From contig DYYG01000013.1 in the NCBI GenBank assembly GCA_020741775.1, forward strand, positions 248,001 to 312,000: a stretch of 64,000 nucleotides of DNA. Direction: 5' to 3'. Source of the stretch: Methylorubrum populi. GTDB taxonomy: Bacteria > Pseudomonadota > Alphaproteobacteria > Rhizobiales > Beijerinckiaceae. Of the stretch, positions 26,521 to 36,837 are shown piece after piece. A program made the translations under genes and the position numbers. The notes under the pieces are model-generated. The model saw only the letters and a list, made by a program, of their open reading frames with translations. It made no database searches and was not told the DNA's origin. The first letter of the stretch is position 1, and each line of letters starts with the position of its first letter.

Positions 26521-27209
26521 CAGTAGGCTCCGGCGTTGTCGACGTGGAAGTGGTAGAGGGAGCGGGCCGAGCCGTAGCGGCGGAACTCGCTCGGATCGAC
26601 CTCGCCGGCCAGACCGGCGGCGGCGAGCTTCTCGGCGATGTCCTTCCGGTGCTCGTCGCGCATCTCTTTCTCGATGCAGTCGGCGCCGAGGCTCGTGACC
26701 GAGCCGCGAACGTAGAGCTTGGCCTCGTAGAGCGAGTCGCCCAGCGCCTCGCCCGCGTCACCGAGCACGGTCAGCGTGCCGGCCTGGGCCATGAAGGCCG
26801 ACATGTGGCCGACCGAGCCCTTCACGACGATGTCGATGCCCTTCATCGAGATGCCGCAGCGGGCACCGGCATTGCCGTCGACGATGAGAAGGCCGCCATG
26901 GGCGGTGGCGCCGGCCGATTGGCTGGCATCGCCCCGCACGTGAACCAGGCCGGAGATCATGTTCTCGGCCACGCCCACGCCCGCATTGCCGTTGACCAGC
27001 ACGGTCGCGAGCTTGTTCATGCCGGCGCAGTAATAGCCGACATTGCCCTCGATCTCGACGCTGACCGGCGCGTCGAGACCCGCGGCGATGGCGTGAGCCC
27101 CATCCGGGCCGGTGATGGTCCAGTGGGTCTCGTTGGTGTCGGGCCGCAGGGCGTGCAGGGCCCGGTTGAGTTCGCGCAGGGACGCGGTTCTCAGGTCGAA
27201 GGTCGGCAT
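26520..27209 (-). CDS. mgsB: N-methylglutamate synthase subunit B (GXGXG beta-helix domain)
   Basis: 229 aa from the ATG at 27209; a longer in-frame start would run into mgsA. The sequence is a run of short Gly-rich turns (GNVGYYCAGMNKLATVLVNGNAGVGVAENM, GLLIVDGNAGARCG, GSVGHMSAFMAQAGTLTVLGDAGEALGDSL). This is the right-handed beta-helix found at the C-terminus of glutamate synthase large subunits. It is structural, linking the amidotransferase and synthase subunits. One-base stop/start overlaps on both sides tie it to mgsA and mgsC. Confidence 0.9.
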   Translation of the reverse strand: MPTFDLRTASLRELNRALHALRPDTNETHWTITGPDGAHAIAAGLDAPVSVEIEGNVGYYCAGMNKLATVLVNGNAGVGVAENMISGLVHVRGDASQSAGATAHGGLLIVDGNAGARCGISMKGIDIVVKGSVGHMSAFMAQAGTLTVLGDAGEALGDSLYEAKLYVRGSVTSLGADCIEKEMRDEHRKDIAEKLAAAGLAGEVDPSEFRRYGSARSLYHFHVDNAGAY

Positions 27210-28144
27210 CAGTGGCGCTCCCCGGAAGCGTGGTCGGCCGTGCTGCGTTCCCACGCGTAGACTCGGGCCGGCTCCGGCTCGAACACGCGGGCTTGGTCGA
27301 TGCCGGGCAGGCCGACCAGGGCCCGGTATTCGGAGCCGAAGGCGACGTAATCGTCGGTCTCGGCCATCACGGCCGGCTTGCAGGCGATGGGATCGCGCAC
27401 CACGGCGAAGCCGTTCTCGGTGCCGACCACGAAGGTGAAGAACCCGTCGAGATCGCTCAGGCTCGATTCGAGCGCCTCCTTCAGGGACGCGCCCTCGCGC
27501 ATGCGCCAGCTGAGATAGCCGGCGGCGACCTCCGTATCGTTCTGCGTGGCGAAGTTCAGGCCCTCGCGGCGCAGGCGGCGGCGCAGGTCGTTGTGGTTCG
27601 AGAGCGAGCCGTTATGGACGAGGCACTCGTCGGTCCCGGTCGAGAACGGGTGGGCGCCGTTGGTCGTCACCGCGCTCTCGGTGGCCATGCGGGTATGGCC
27701 GATGCCGTGGGTGCCGGCCATGGTCTCGAGGGCGAACCGCTCGGCGACCGAAGCCGGCAGGCCGACCTCCTTGTAGATTTCCATGCGCCGGCCCGCGCTG
27801 ACCACGTCGATGCCGGGGGCGTTGGTCTTCAGCCAGGAGCGGATCTCCTCCTCGCGGGTTCCCGGAACGGCGAGGACGATATGCGTGTCCCGCTCCGTCG
27901 CCGAGACGTTGAGGTCCAGCGCCTGCTCCAGCTTCGACACCGCCGCGCGCAGGGCCTCCGGACCGGGGCCGCGCAGGGTCAGCTTCACATCCGAGGCGGC
28001 CGAGACACCGTCAGAACCGTAGACCGCGAAGCCCGCGCTGTCGGGGCCGCGATCGGTCATCGTCTCGAGCATCTTCGACAGCAGCGCGCCGAGCTGCGGC
28101 TCGAGCTTTGGATTCTTCAGAAACAGTCCAACTATGCCGCACAT
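27209..28144 (-). CDS. mgsA: N-methylglutamate synthase subunit A (class II amidotransferase)
   Basis: 311 aa starting MCGIVGLFLKNP at 28144. Cys2 becomes the N-terminal nucleophile after Met removal, so the start is fixed by chemistry. GHTRMATESAVTTNGAHPFS and VHNGSLSNHNDLRRRL are glutamine-site motifs, and QNDTEVAAGYLSWRM is the family's conserved helix. In glutamate synthase this domain releases ammonia from glutamine; in NMG synthase the substrate is gamma-glutamylmethylamide and methylamine is released. It heads the operon mgsA-mgsB-mgsC-gmaS. An inverted repeat lies 19 bp before the ATG. Confidence 0.9.
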   Translation of the reverse strand: MCGIVGLFLKNPKLEPQLGALLSKMLETMTDRGPDSAGFAVYGSDGVSAASDVKLTLRGPGPEALRAAVSKLEQALDLNVSATERDTHIVLAVPGTREEEIRSWLKTNAPGIDVVSAGRRMEIYKEVGLPASVAERFALETMAGTHGIGHTRMATESAVTTNGAHPFSTGTDECLVHNGSLSNHNDLRRRLRREGLNFATQNDTEVAAGYLSWRMREGASLKEALESSLSDLDGFFTFVVGTENGFAVVRDPIACKPAVMAETDDYVAFGSEYRALVGLPGIDQARVFEPEPARVYAWERSTADHASGERH

Positions 28145-28163
28145 CGGTGTCGCCCCGTCTGTT

Positions 28164-28185
28164 CGATCACTGGCGAAAGTGATCG
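28164..28185 (-). promoter_or_regulatory. Inverted repeat in the mgsA leader
   Basis: CGATCACT-GGCGAA-AGTGATCG, perfect 8-bp arms with a 6-bp spacer, lies 19 bp upstream of the mgsA ATG. It is well placed for a repressor or activator site, or a hairpin that occludes translation. The regulator gene at 28282-29280 lies next to it and is the obvious candidate to bind here. Confidence 0.45.
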
Positions 28186-28281
28186 CACGACACCGCGATT
28201 GCGTCAATTAACAAGCACGAAAATTTCCTCTCATGAAACAGTTGCCGTCGGCAATCGGTTCCGGCCAGTGCATCGCCGCGG

Positions 28282-29280
28282 TCAGATCGCTGCGATCTGC
28301 CGTCTCCGCCGCCGCTCCGCCCGAGACAGCTCGTCGGCGCTGGCGAAGCCGGTGGCCGAGGCGATCTCGGCCCGGCTGAGGGCACTCTCCCGGGCGAGCT
28401 GATGCGCCCGGTCGAGGCGCAGCGCCAAGTAGTGACGGTGCAGCCCGCAGCCGAGCCCGTCCCGGAACAGGCGCTCCAGCTGCCGCGCCGAGACGCGGGC
28501 GAGATCCGCCAGGGCCTCGCGGGAGAGGGGTGATTCGAGGTTGGCTTCCATCGCCGCCAGCACCCGCAGCAGGCGCGGATCGCGCACGCCGAAACGCTGG
28601 CGCAGATCCATGCGCTGCGGGCTCAAACCCTCGCGGATCTGGTTATGCAGGAACCAATCGCTCACCCCCGCCGCGAGGCCAGCGCCATGGTCGCGGCCGA
28701 TCAGGTCGAGCATCAGGTCGAGGGCGGCGATGCCGCCGGAGCAGGTGATGCGGTCGCCCTGGATCTCGAACAGGGAGCGGACCACGTCGATCTCGGGGTA
28801 ACGCTCCTCGAAGGCCGGGACGTGCTCCCAATGCAGGGTGCAGCGGCGGCCGGCGAGCAGTCCGGCCCGGGCCAGGAGATAGGGGCCACCGGAGATCCCG
28901 CCCAAGGTCACGCCGCGCCGGGCGAGGCCCCGCAGCCACGCGAAGAGCGGCGGGTCGTCGAAGGCCGCCGGATTGCCACCGGCGCAGACGAAGACGCGGT
29001 CGGCCGCGATCCCGTCCGCGCCGACCGCGACGTCGGTCAGGATGCCCAGCCCGTTCGAGGCCTGTACCCGCCCGCCCCCCGGCGCCGCGTGCCACCAGCG
29101 ATAGAGCTCGCAGCCCGACAGCGTGTTGGCCGCCCGCAGGGGCTCGACCGCCGCCGTGTAGGCCATCAGCGGGAAATCCGGCACCAGAACGAAGCCCACC
29201 GTGAGGGTGGGAGGGTCCTGGACCCGGGGAGGCTTGCGCCCCGGCCGGACCCGATCGGTCGGGGTGGCGTCCTCGTGCAT
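28282..29280 (-). CDS. GlxA-type AraC-family transcriptional regulator (DJ-1/PfpI-like domain plus HTH)
   Basis: 332 aa. Residues about 27-195 are the DJ-1/PfpI-like sensory domain (VGFVLVPDFPLMAYTAAVEPLRAANTL, GGISGGPYLLARAGLL, HWEHVPAFEERYPEIDV). An AraC HTH follows (PLSREALADLARVSARQLERLFRDGLGCGLHRHYLALRLDRAHQLA). The second HTH ends FASADELSRAERRRRRQIAAI, which departs from the usual SASHFSRAYRxxFG ending and stops early. DNA contact by the last helix may be altered. It sits between the mgs and mgd operons, so control of methylamine genes is likely but not shown. The N-terminal 25 residues may be non-native if a later start is used. Confidence 0.85.
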   Translation of the reverse strand: MHEDATPTDRVRPGRKPPRVQDPPTLTVGFVLVPDFPLMAYTAAVEPLRAANTLSGCELYRWWHAAPGGGRVQASNGLGILTDVAVGADGIAADRVFVCAGGNPAAFDDPPLFAWLRGLARRGVTLGGISGGPYLLARAGLLAGRRCTLHWEHVPAFEERYPEIDVVRSLFEIQGDRITCSGGIAALDLMLDLIGRDHGAGLAAGVSDWFLHNQIREGLSPQRMDLRQRFGVRDPRLLRVLAAMEANLESPLSREALADLARVSARQLERLFRDGLGCGLHRHYLALRLDRAHQLARESALSRAEIASATGFASADELSRAERRRRRQIAAI

Positions 29281-29392
29281 TTCTGCGCGATCTGCCGGAA
29301 ATCTGTCGTGAAATGCAAGCCTGTCGCGCCGAGACCTCGGATATGGCTGGGGTCACACCGACAGAAGCTTTGGCGAAGAGCGGATTCACCTC

Positions 29393-30643
29393 ATGCGCTA
29401 TTCACTCTTCAGCGTTCTCGGACAGGCCCTGCGCGGCCAGCGGGATTGGACCCCGCAATGGCGCGACGCCGCCCCGCGCGAGGCCTACGACGTGGTGATC
29501 GTCGGCGGCGGCGGGCACGGGCTCGCCACCGCCTATTACCTCGCCAAGGAACACGGGATCACCAACGTCGCCGTGCTGGAGAAGAGCCATGTCGGCTCCG
29601 GCAATGTCGGGCGCAACACCACCATCGTGCGCTCGAACTACGGCCTGCCCGGCAACATCCCGTTCTACGAGCGCTCGATGAAGCTCTGGGAGGGGCTGGA
29701 ACAGGACATCAACTACAACGCCATGGTCAGCCAGCGCGGCGTCTTGAACCTCTATCATTCGGACGCGCAGCGCGACGCCTATGCCCGGCGCGGCAACGCC
29801 ATGCGGCTCGCCGGCATCGACGCCGAACTCCTGGACCGCGAGGGCGTGCGCCGGCTGGTGCCGTTCATCGATTTCGACAATGCCCGTTTCCCCGTGAAGG
29901 GCGGGCTGCTGCAGCGCCGCGGCGGCACCGTGCGCCACGACGCCGTGGCCTGGGGCTATGCCCGCGCCGCCAGCGACCGCGGCGTCGATATCGTTCAGAA
30001 CTGCGCCGTCACCGGCATCCGCCGCGAGAACGGCCGCGTCACCGGAGTCGAGACCAGCCGCGGCTTCATCCGCGCCAACAAGGTGGCGATCTCGGTGGCG
30101 GGCTCGTCCTCGCTGCTGGCCGGCATGGTGGACATGCGCCTGCCGATCGAGAGCCACGTGCTCCAGGCCTTCGTCAGCGAGGGCGTGAAGCCGCTGATCG
30201 ACGGCGTCATGACCTTCGGCGCCGGCCATTTCTACGTCAGCCAGTCGGACAAGGGCGGCCTCGTCTTCGGCGGCGACATCGACGGCTACAATTCCTACGC
30301 CCAGCGCGGCAACCTGCACACCATCGAGGATGTGATGGAGGGCGGCATGGCCCTCTGGCCGGGGCTCGGCCGCCTGCGGCTCCTGCGCCACTGGGGCGGC
30401 ATCATGGACATGTCGATGGACGGCTCGCCCATCATCGACCGCACCGATATCGGCGGCCTCTATCTCAATGCGGGCTGGTGCTACGGCGGCTTCAAGGCGA
30501 CGCCGGCGGCGGGCTTCTGCTTCGCGCATCTGATCGCCCGCGACGAGCCGCACAGCGACGCCGCCGCCTACCGGCTCGACCGCTTCGCCACCGGCCACAT
30601 CATCGACGAGAAGGGCATGGGCGCGCAGCCCAACCTGCATTGA
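29393..30643 (+). CDS. mgdA: N-methylglutamate dehydrogenase subunit A (sarcosine oxidase beta-like, FAD)
   Basis: 416 aa. The FAD dinucleotide-binding motif VVIVGGGGHGLATAYYLAKEHG is at about residues 34-55. GSGNVGRNTTIVRSNY is the SoxB-type block around the covalent flavin site, and the C-terminal INRTD/GGLYLNAGWCYGGFKATPAAGFCFAHLI closes the FAD domain. It is homologous to sarcosine oxidase beta and belongs to the enzyme that oxidises N-methylglutamate to glutamate and a C1 unit. The neighbouring mgs genes argue for NMG rather than sarcosine as substrate. It is the first gene of mgdABCD and is divergent from the GlxA-type regulator across 112 bp. Confidence 0.9.
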   Translation: MRYSLFSVLGQALRGQRDWTPQWRDAAPREAYDVVIVGGGGHGLATAYYLAKEHGITNVAVLEKSHVGSGNVGRNTTIVRSNYGLPGNIPFYERSMKLWEGLEQDINYNAMVSQRGVLNLYHSDAQRDAYARRGNAMRLAGIDAELLDREGVRRLVPFIDFDNARFPVKGGLLQRRGGTVRHDAVAWGYARAASDRGVDIVQNCAVTGIRRENGRVTGVETSRGFIRANKVAISVAGSSSLLAGMVDMRLPIESHVLQAFVSEGVKPLIDGVMTFGAGHFYVSQSDKGGLVFGGDIDGYNSYAQRGNLHTIEDVMEGGMALWPGLGRLRLLRHWGGIMDMSMDGSPIIDRTDIGGLYLNAGWCYGGFKATPAAGFCFAHLIARDEPHSDAAAYRLDRFATGHIIDEKGMGAQPNLH

Positions 30644-30685
30644 GGGACCGACCACGGTCTCCCCTCCATCACCTCCCATCCACCG

Positions 30686-30798
30686 CCCTCATCCTGAGGT
30701 GCCGGAGCGTAGCGGAGACCTCGAAGGAGGCCTCCCGTACCCACCGCGATCCCTGGACCCCTCCTTCGAGGCCGCTTCGCAGCACCTCAGGATGAGGG
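30686..30798. repeat. Dispersed palindromic intergenic repeat
   Basis: Outer arms of 17 bp (CCCTCATCCTGAGGTGC at 30686-30702 and its exact complement at 30782-30798) enclose a second inverted pair, CTCGAAGGAGG (30720-30730) and CCTCCTTCGAG (30760-30770). It lies between mgdA and mgdB inside what should be one operon, so it may reduce read-through or protect the mgdA part of the mRNA. It is closely similar to 55226-55340. Confidence 0.85.
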
Positions 30799-30847
30799 CG
30801 AGAGCGGGATCGGTCCGAACGAGACGAACCAGGACGGACGACACGCC

Positions 30848-31135
30848 ATGCGCATCCGATGCCCTTACTGCGGCGAGCGCGACAACGGGGAGTTCAGCTA
30901 CCTCGGCGACGCCGCACCTCAGCGCCCCGACGGCCTCGACGCCTCGGCGGAGGCGATGCACGATTACGTCTACCTGCGCGACAACCCGGCAGGGACGATC
31001 CGCGAACTCTGGTACCACGCCTCCGGCTGCCGCTCCTGGCTGGTGGTGACCCGCGACACCCGTACCCACGCGATTGAATCGGTCGAGCCGGCCCGCGACG
31101 TCGCGCGGGCCCGCCGTTCGGGAGAGGCCGCATGA
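30848..31135 (+). CDS. mgdB: N-methylglutamate dehydrogenase subunit B (sarcosine oxidase delta-like)
   Basis: 95 aa. MRIRCPYCGERDNGEFSYLGDA is the SoxD zinc-ribbon start (CxxC). SAEAMHDYVYLRDNPAGTIRELWYHASGCRSWLVVTRDT is the family core. The delta subunit binds zinc and stabilises the heterotetramer. It overlaps mgdC by four bases (ATGA), indicating coupled translation. The 204-bp gap from mgdA is filled by a repeat element. Confidence 0.92.
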   Translation: MRIRCPYCGERDNGEFSYLGDAAPQRPDGLDASAEAMHDYVYLRDNPAGTIRELWYHASGCRSWLVVTRDTRTHAIESVEPARDVARARRSGEAA

Positions 31136-34100
31136 CCACGCTCGCCCTTCAGAGCGCGGAGCCGCTCGGCTCCACCGCGCATGACCAGCCCTTCCGCACC
31201 GCGTCCGGCGGCCTCATCGACCGGAACCGCCCGCGCGACTTCACCTTCGACGGCAAGCGCCTCACCGGCTTCCACGGCGATACCCTCGCCTCGGCGCTGC
31301 TGGCCAACGGCGTGCGCCTCGTCGGCCGCTCGTTCAAGTATCACCGGCCGCGCGGTATCCTGACGGCGGGCTCCGAGGAGCCGAACGCCCTGGTCGAGCT
31401 GCGCTCCGGCGCCCGGCGCGAGCCGAATACCCGCGCCACCATGGCCGAACTCTACGAGGGGCTGGAAGCCGCGAGCCAGAACCGCTGGCCGTCGCTGGCC
31501 GTCGACGCGCTCTCAGTGAACGCGCTGCTCGCCCCGGTCTTCGCGGCGGGCTTCTACTACAAGACCTTCATGTGGCCGGCTTCCCTGTGGGAGAAGCTGT
31601 ACGAGCCGATGATCCGGCGCGCGGCCGGTCTCGGCCGGGCCGCCGACGCCCCCGATCCCGACATCTACGACCGCGCCCACGCTCATTGCGACGTGCTCGT
31701 CATCGGCGGCGGCCCGGCGGGCCTATCGGCGGCGCTCGCCGCCGGCCGCTCCGGCGCTCGGGTGATCCTGGTCGACGAGGACTTCGTCACGGGCGGCCGC
31801 CTGCTGGCCGAGCGGCGTGAGGTCGGCGGCGGGAGCGGGGCCGAATGGGCCGCCCGCGCCGTCGCCGAGCTGCAGAGCCTGCCCGAGGTCCGCATCCTCT
31901 CCCGCACCACCCTGTTCGGTGTCTACGATCACGGCTCCTACGGCGCGGTGGAGCGGGTCTCCGACCATGTCGCGGTGCCGGCGGACCACGCTCCGCGCCA
32001 GCGTCTGTGGCGGATCGTGGCCAAGCATGCCGTGCTCGCCGCCGGCGCCATCGAGCGCCCGCACGTCTTCGGTGGCAACGACCGCCCCGGTGTGATGCTG
32101 GCGGGCGCGGTGCGGACCTATCTCAACCGCTACGGCGTGCTGCCGGGCCGGCGGATCGCGGTCTTCACCTCGAGCGATGACGGCTGGCGCACGGTGGCCG
32201 ATGTGCTGGCCGCGGGCGGCACGGTCCCGGCGGTGATCGATACGCGCACCTCGGTTCCGCCGCAGCTGCGGCGGATGGCGGAGGCGGCGGGCGCCAGGGT
32301 CGTCGTCGGCGGATATGTCGCCGGCACCAAGGGGCATCTCGGCCTCACCGCGATTCAGGTCGTGGATGGCTACGACAGCACCGAGACCATCGCCTGCGAC
32401 GGCCTCGCCATGGCCAATGGCTGGAACCCGGTCGTCCACCTCGATTCGCACCTGTCGCGCAAGCCGGTCTGGAACGAGGCGATCCACGCCTTCGTGCCGG
32501 GCACCCTGCCCTCCGGCATGACGGCCGTCGGCGCCGCCGCCGGTCTGTTCACCCTCTCCGGCTGTCTGGAGAGCGGGGCGCGGGCCGGTGCCGAAGCGGC
32601 GACCGAATGCGGCTTCTCGGCCGCGGCCGAGCCCGCCCCCGCGACCGATCCCGAGAGCGAGGGGCACACCCCGCTGTGGCGGGTTCCTAGACCTAAGGGT
32701 AAAGCCTTCGCCGACTTCCAGAACGATGTGGCGGCCTCCGACGTCGAACTCGCCCACCGCGAGGGTTTCCGCGCCGTGGAGCTGTTGAAGCGCTACACCA
32801 CGCTCGGCATGGCGACCGACCAGGGCAAGACCTCGAATCTCGCCGGCCTGTCGATCATGGCCGAGTTGACGGGCAAGGACATCCCGAGCGTCGGCACCAC
32901 GGTGTTCCGCCCGCCCTTCACCCCCGTCGCCATCGGCGCCTTCGCCGGCCATCACCGGGGCAAGGACTTCCGGGCCACCCGCCACGTCCCCTCCCATGCC
33001 TGGGCCGAGGAGAATGGCGGCGTCTTCGTCGAGACCGGCCTGTGGCTGCGCCCGGCCTACTTCCCGAAGGCCGGTGAGACCGACTGGCTGGAGACGGTGG
33101 TGCGGGAGGTCGAGACCGTGCGCGCCCGCGTCGGCATCTGCGACGTCACCACGCTCGGCAAGATCGACATTCAGGGCCCCGACGCCCTCGCCTTCATCGA
33201 GCGGGTCTGCGCCAACCCGTTCGCGACGCTCCCCATCGGCAAGGCGCGTTACGCCGTGCTCCTGCGCGAGGACGGGTTCGTGCTCGACGACGGCACGGTC
33301 GCGCGGCTGGCTGAGACGCATTACGTCATGACCGCCTCGACGGCGAACGCCGCCAAGGTGATGCAGCACCTCGAATTCTGTCGGCAATGGCTCTGGCCGG
33401 AACTCGACGTGCAGCTCGCCTCGGTGAGCGAGCAATGGGCGCAGTACGCCGTGGCCGGTCCCCGTGCCCGCGACACCCTGCGCCGGGTGATCGATCCCGG
33501 CTTCGACATCTCCAACGAGGCCTTCCCGTTCCTCGCCAGCGCCGAGGTCACGGTCGGCGGCGGCATCCCGGCGCGGCTGTTCCGCATCTCGTTCTCGGGC
33601 GAACTCGCCTACGAGCTGGCGGTGCCGGCCGCCTTCGGCGACGCCGCGTGGCGGGCTCTGATGCAGGCGGGCCTGCCCTACGGCATCACCGCCTACGGCT
33701 CGGAGGCGCTCTCGGTGATGCGCATCGAGAAGGGCCACGCGGCCGGTGCCGAGATCAACGGCCAGACCACCGCCCGCGACCTCGGTCTCGGCGGCATGCT
33801 GGCCAAGAAGAAGGATTATGTCGGCCGCCTGATGAAGGAGCGCCCCGCCCTGACCGACCCGGACCGGCCGGTGCTGGTGGGCTTCCGTCCGGTCGAGCCC
33901 GGTGCGCGGCTGCGGGCCGGGGCCCATTTCCTCGCCCTCGGTGCCGAACCGAGCCTGGAGGCGGACGAGGGCGTGATGACCTCGGTGGCCTATTCGCCGA
34001 GCCTGAAATCCTGGATCGGCATCGGGCTGTTGCGGCGCGGGCCGGAGCGCCACGGCGAGAGGGTGCGGGCCTACGATCCAGTGCGCGACGCCGATATCGA

Positions 34101-34158
34101 GGTCGAGATCTGCTCGCCCGTGTTCGTGGATCCCAAGGAGGAGAAGCTGCGTGTCTGA
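31132..34158 (+). CDS. mgdC: N-methylglutamate dehydrogenase subunit C (sarcosine oxidase alpha-like)
   Basis: 1008 aa. Domains in order: an N-terminal Fer2-like domain (about 20-105, FDGKRLTGFHGDTLASALLANG), which lacks cysteines and so holds no cluster; a dinucleotide-binding oxidoreductase domain from about residue 185 (DVLVIGGGPAGLSAALAAGRSGARVILVDED); and a GcvT-like aminomethyltransferase domain from about 610 to the end (GICDVTTLGKIDIQGPDALAFIERV, FRISFSGELAYELAVP, LSVMRIEKGHAAGAEINGQTTARDLGLGG). The GcvT part should hand the methylene group to a tetrahydropterin. It overlaps mgdB by 4 bp and mgdD by 8 bp. Confidence 0.92.
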   Translation: MTTLALQSAEPLGSTAHDQPFRTASGGLIDRNRPRDFTFDGKRLTGFHGDTLASALLANGVRLVGRSFKYHRPRGILTAGSEEPNALVELRSGARREPNTRATMAELYEGLEAASQNRWPSLAVDALSVNALLAPVFAAGFYYKTFMWPASLWEKLYEPMIRRAAGLGRAADAPDPDIYDRAHAHCDVLVIGGGPAGLSAALAAGRSGARVILVDEDFVTGGRLLAERREVGGGSGAEWAARAVAELQSLPEVRILSRTTLFGVYDHGSYGAVERVSDHVAVPADHAPRQRLWRIVAKHAVLAAGAIERPHVFGGNDRPGVMLAGAVRTYLNRYGVLPGRRIAVFTSSDDGWRTVADVLAAGGTVPAVIDTRTSVPPQLRRMAEAAGARVVVGGYVAGTKGHLGLTAIQVVDGYDSTETIACDGLAMANGWNPVVHLDSHLSRKPVWNEAIHAFVPGTLPSGMTAVGAAAGLFTLSGCLESGARAGAEAATECGFSAAAEPAPATDPESEGHTPLWRVPRPKGKAFADFQNDVAASDVELAHREGFRAVELLKRYTTLGMATDQGKTSNLAGLSIMAELTGKDIPSVGTTVFRPPFTPVAIGAFAGHHRGKDFRATRHVPSHAWAEENGGVFVETGLWLRPAYFPKAGETDWLETVVREVETVRARVGICDVTTLGKIDIQGPDALAFIERVCANPFATLPIGKARYAVLLREDGFVLDDGTVARLAETHYVMTASTANAAKVMQHLEFCRQWLWPELDVQLASVSEQWAQYAVAGPRARDTLRRVIDPGFDISNEAFPFLASAEVTVGGGIPARLFRISFSGELAYELAVPAAFGDAAWRALMQAGLPYGITAYGSEALSVMRIEKGHAAGAEINGQTTARDLGLGGMLAKKKDYVGRLMKERPALTDPDRPVLVGFRPVEPGARLRAGAHFLALGAEPSLEADEGVMTSVAYSPSLKSWIGIGLLRRGPERHGERVRAYDPVRDADIEVEICSPVFVDPKEEKLRV

Positions 34159-34771
34159 GCTGGCAACGACCCCCGTGCCCTCATCCCTCTGGCAGCCTCG
34201 CGGGGCCTGGGAGGGCGCCGCGACGCGCGGGCGGCACGGCGCCTCGGCGGGCGCAGCGGGCATCCGCCTGACCCTGAGGGAGGGGCAAGGCCTCGCCACG
34301 ATCATCGCCGCCGATGGCCGGGAGGCCGACCTCCAGGCCATCCTGGCGGAGCGTTTCGGTCTCTCCCTGCCGGAAGCCGGCGCCACCACCTTCGACGGCG
34401 AGCGCGGTCTGGTCTGGTCGGCGCCCGGCCAGTGGCTCGCGGTCTCGCCGGAGCGGCACGGCCTGCGCGAATGGCCGGCGGCGCTTCGGGACGTGGCGGC
34501 CGTCACCGATCAGAGCGACGGGCGCGCCCTGGTGCGGGTTTCTGGGCGGAGTGCCCGCGCCCTGCTCGCCAAGGGCGTGTCGATCGATCTGCATCCCCGC
34601 GCCTTCGGGCCGGGGCGGGCGGCGGTCACCAGCATTGCCCATATCGGCGTGCAGCTCTGGCAGCGCGACGCGGGACCGACCTACGACATCGCCGTCGCCC
34701 GCAGCTTCGCCGGCAGTTTCTGGCGGTGGCTCGAGCACGCGGCGGCCGAGTTCGGCTACGAGGTCGTGTGA
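34151..34771 (+). CDS. mgdD: N-methylglutamate dehydrogenase subunit D (sarcosine oxidase gamma-like)
   Basis: 206 aa. The start is a GTG at 34151 with a strong AAGGAGGAG 7 nt upstream, inside the end of mgdC (8-bp overlap). The SoxG fold is recognisable by FGLSLPEAGATTFDGERGLVWSAPGQWLAV, DQSDGRALVRVSGRSARALLAKGVSIDLHPRAF and the C-terminal SFWRWLEHAAAEFGYEV. The gamma subunit shares the GcvT-like half-fold with the alpha subunit and is part of the tetramer. It is the last gene of the operon. Confidence 0.9.
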   Translation: MSELATTPVPSSLWQPRGAWEGAATRGRHGASAGAAGIRLTLREGQGLATIIAADGREADLQAILAERFGLSLPEAGATTFDGERGLVWSAPGQWLAVSPERHGLREWPAALRDVAAVTDQSDGRALVRVSGRSARALLAKGVSIDLHPRAFGPGRAAVTSIAHIGVQLWQRDAGPTYDIAVARSFAGSFWRWLEHAAAEFGYEVV

Positions 34772-34820
34772 GGCACCCTGGCGCCTGTCCGACAGGATGG
34801 GCCGTGGCCGCCTCATCGCG

Positions 34821-34950
34821 CCTCATGCCGAGGTGACGAGCGACTTGCGACCTCGAAGCTCTCCGGAACGGCCGATCCCACGACCCTGGTTGGCCAGGAC
34901 AAGCGTCGCGGCATGCTTCGAGGTTGCCGGAAGCCCCTTTCGGAGCGAGG
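34821..34950. repeat. Decayed copy of the dispersed palindromic repeat
   Basis: CCTCATGCCGAGGTGACGAG (34821-34840) with CGACCTCGAAG after it, and later GCATGCTTCGAGGTTGCC, keep the arrangement of the 30686 element but with many changes. It lies between the converging mgdD and LOV-kinase genes and may still form a bidirectional hairpin. Confidence 0.5.
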
Positions 34951-34952
34951 CC

Positions 34953-36578
<1,626 letters not shown>

Positions 36579-36806
36579 CGGTTTTTTCCAGCGGGAGCGA
36601 CCCACTGGGCCGGATTACGCCTACCCAACCCATGTTACAGAAGCCCGTTCCATAAGAAATGACGGCTTGAACGGGGCGTGAACGACATAAGGCCGCAGCG
36701 GCGGGTTCGATGCGCGAACCCGCCGAGACGGCTCTGACCAGATCCGTTTGATGTCTCCGGGATGGCGGATCTGAGCTTCGCTCAGGCGCCGCGCGGGCTT
36801 GCCGAG

Positions 36807-36836
36807 ACGGGAACCGCTTGATCAAGCGGTTCCCGT
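36807..36836 (-). terminator. Perfect 30-bp palindrome immediately after lpdA
   Basis: ACGGGAACCGCTTGA (36807-36821) and its exact complement (36822-36836) meet without a spacer, one base past the lpdA stop codon. Its place at the end of the TCA block suggests a terminator or 3' mRNA stabiliser. There is no U-tract, so intrinsic termination is not certain. Confidence 0.6.
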
Positions 36837-36837
36837 A

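Noticed and set aside
29393..34771. Canonical heterotetrameric sarcosine oxidase operon (soxBDAG)
   Set aside because: Homology fits both, but the adjacent mgsABC-gmaS genes favour N-methylglutamate dehydrogenase. Sarcosine oxidase remains the fallback reading.
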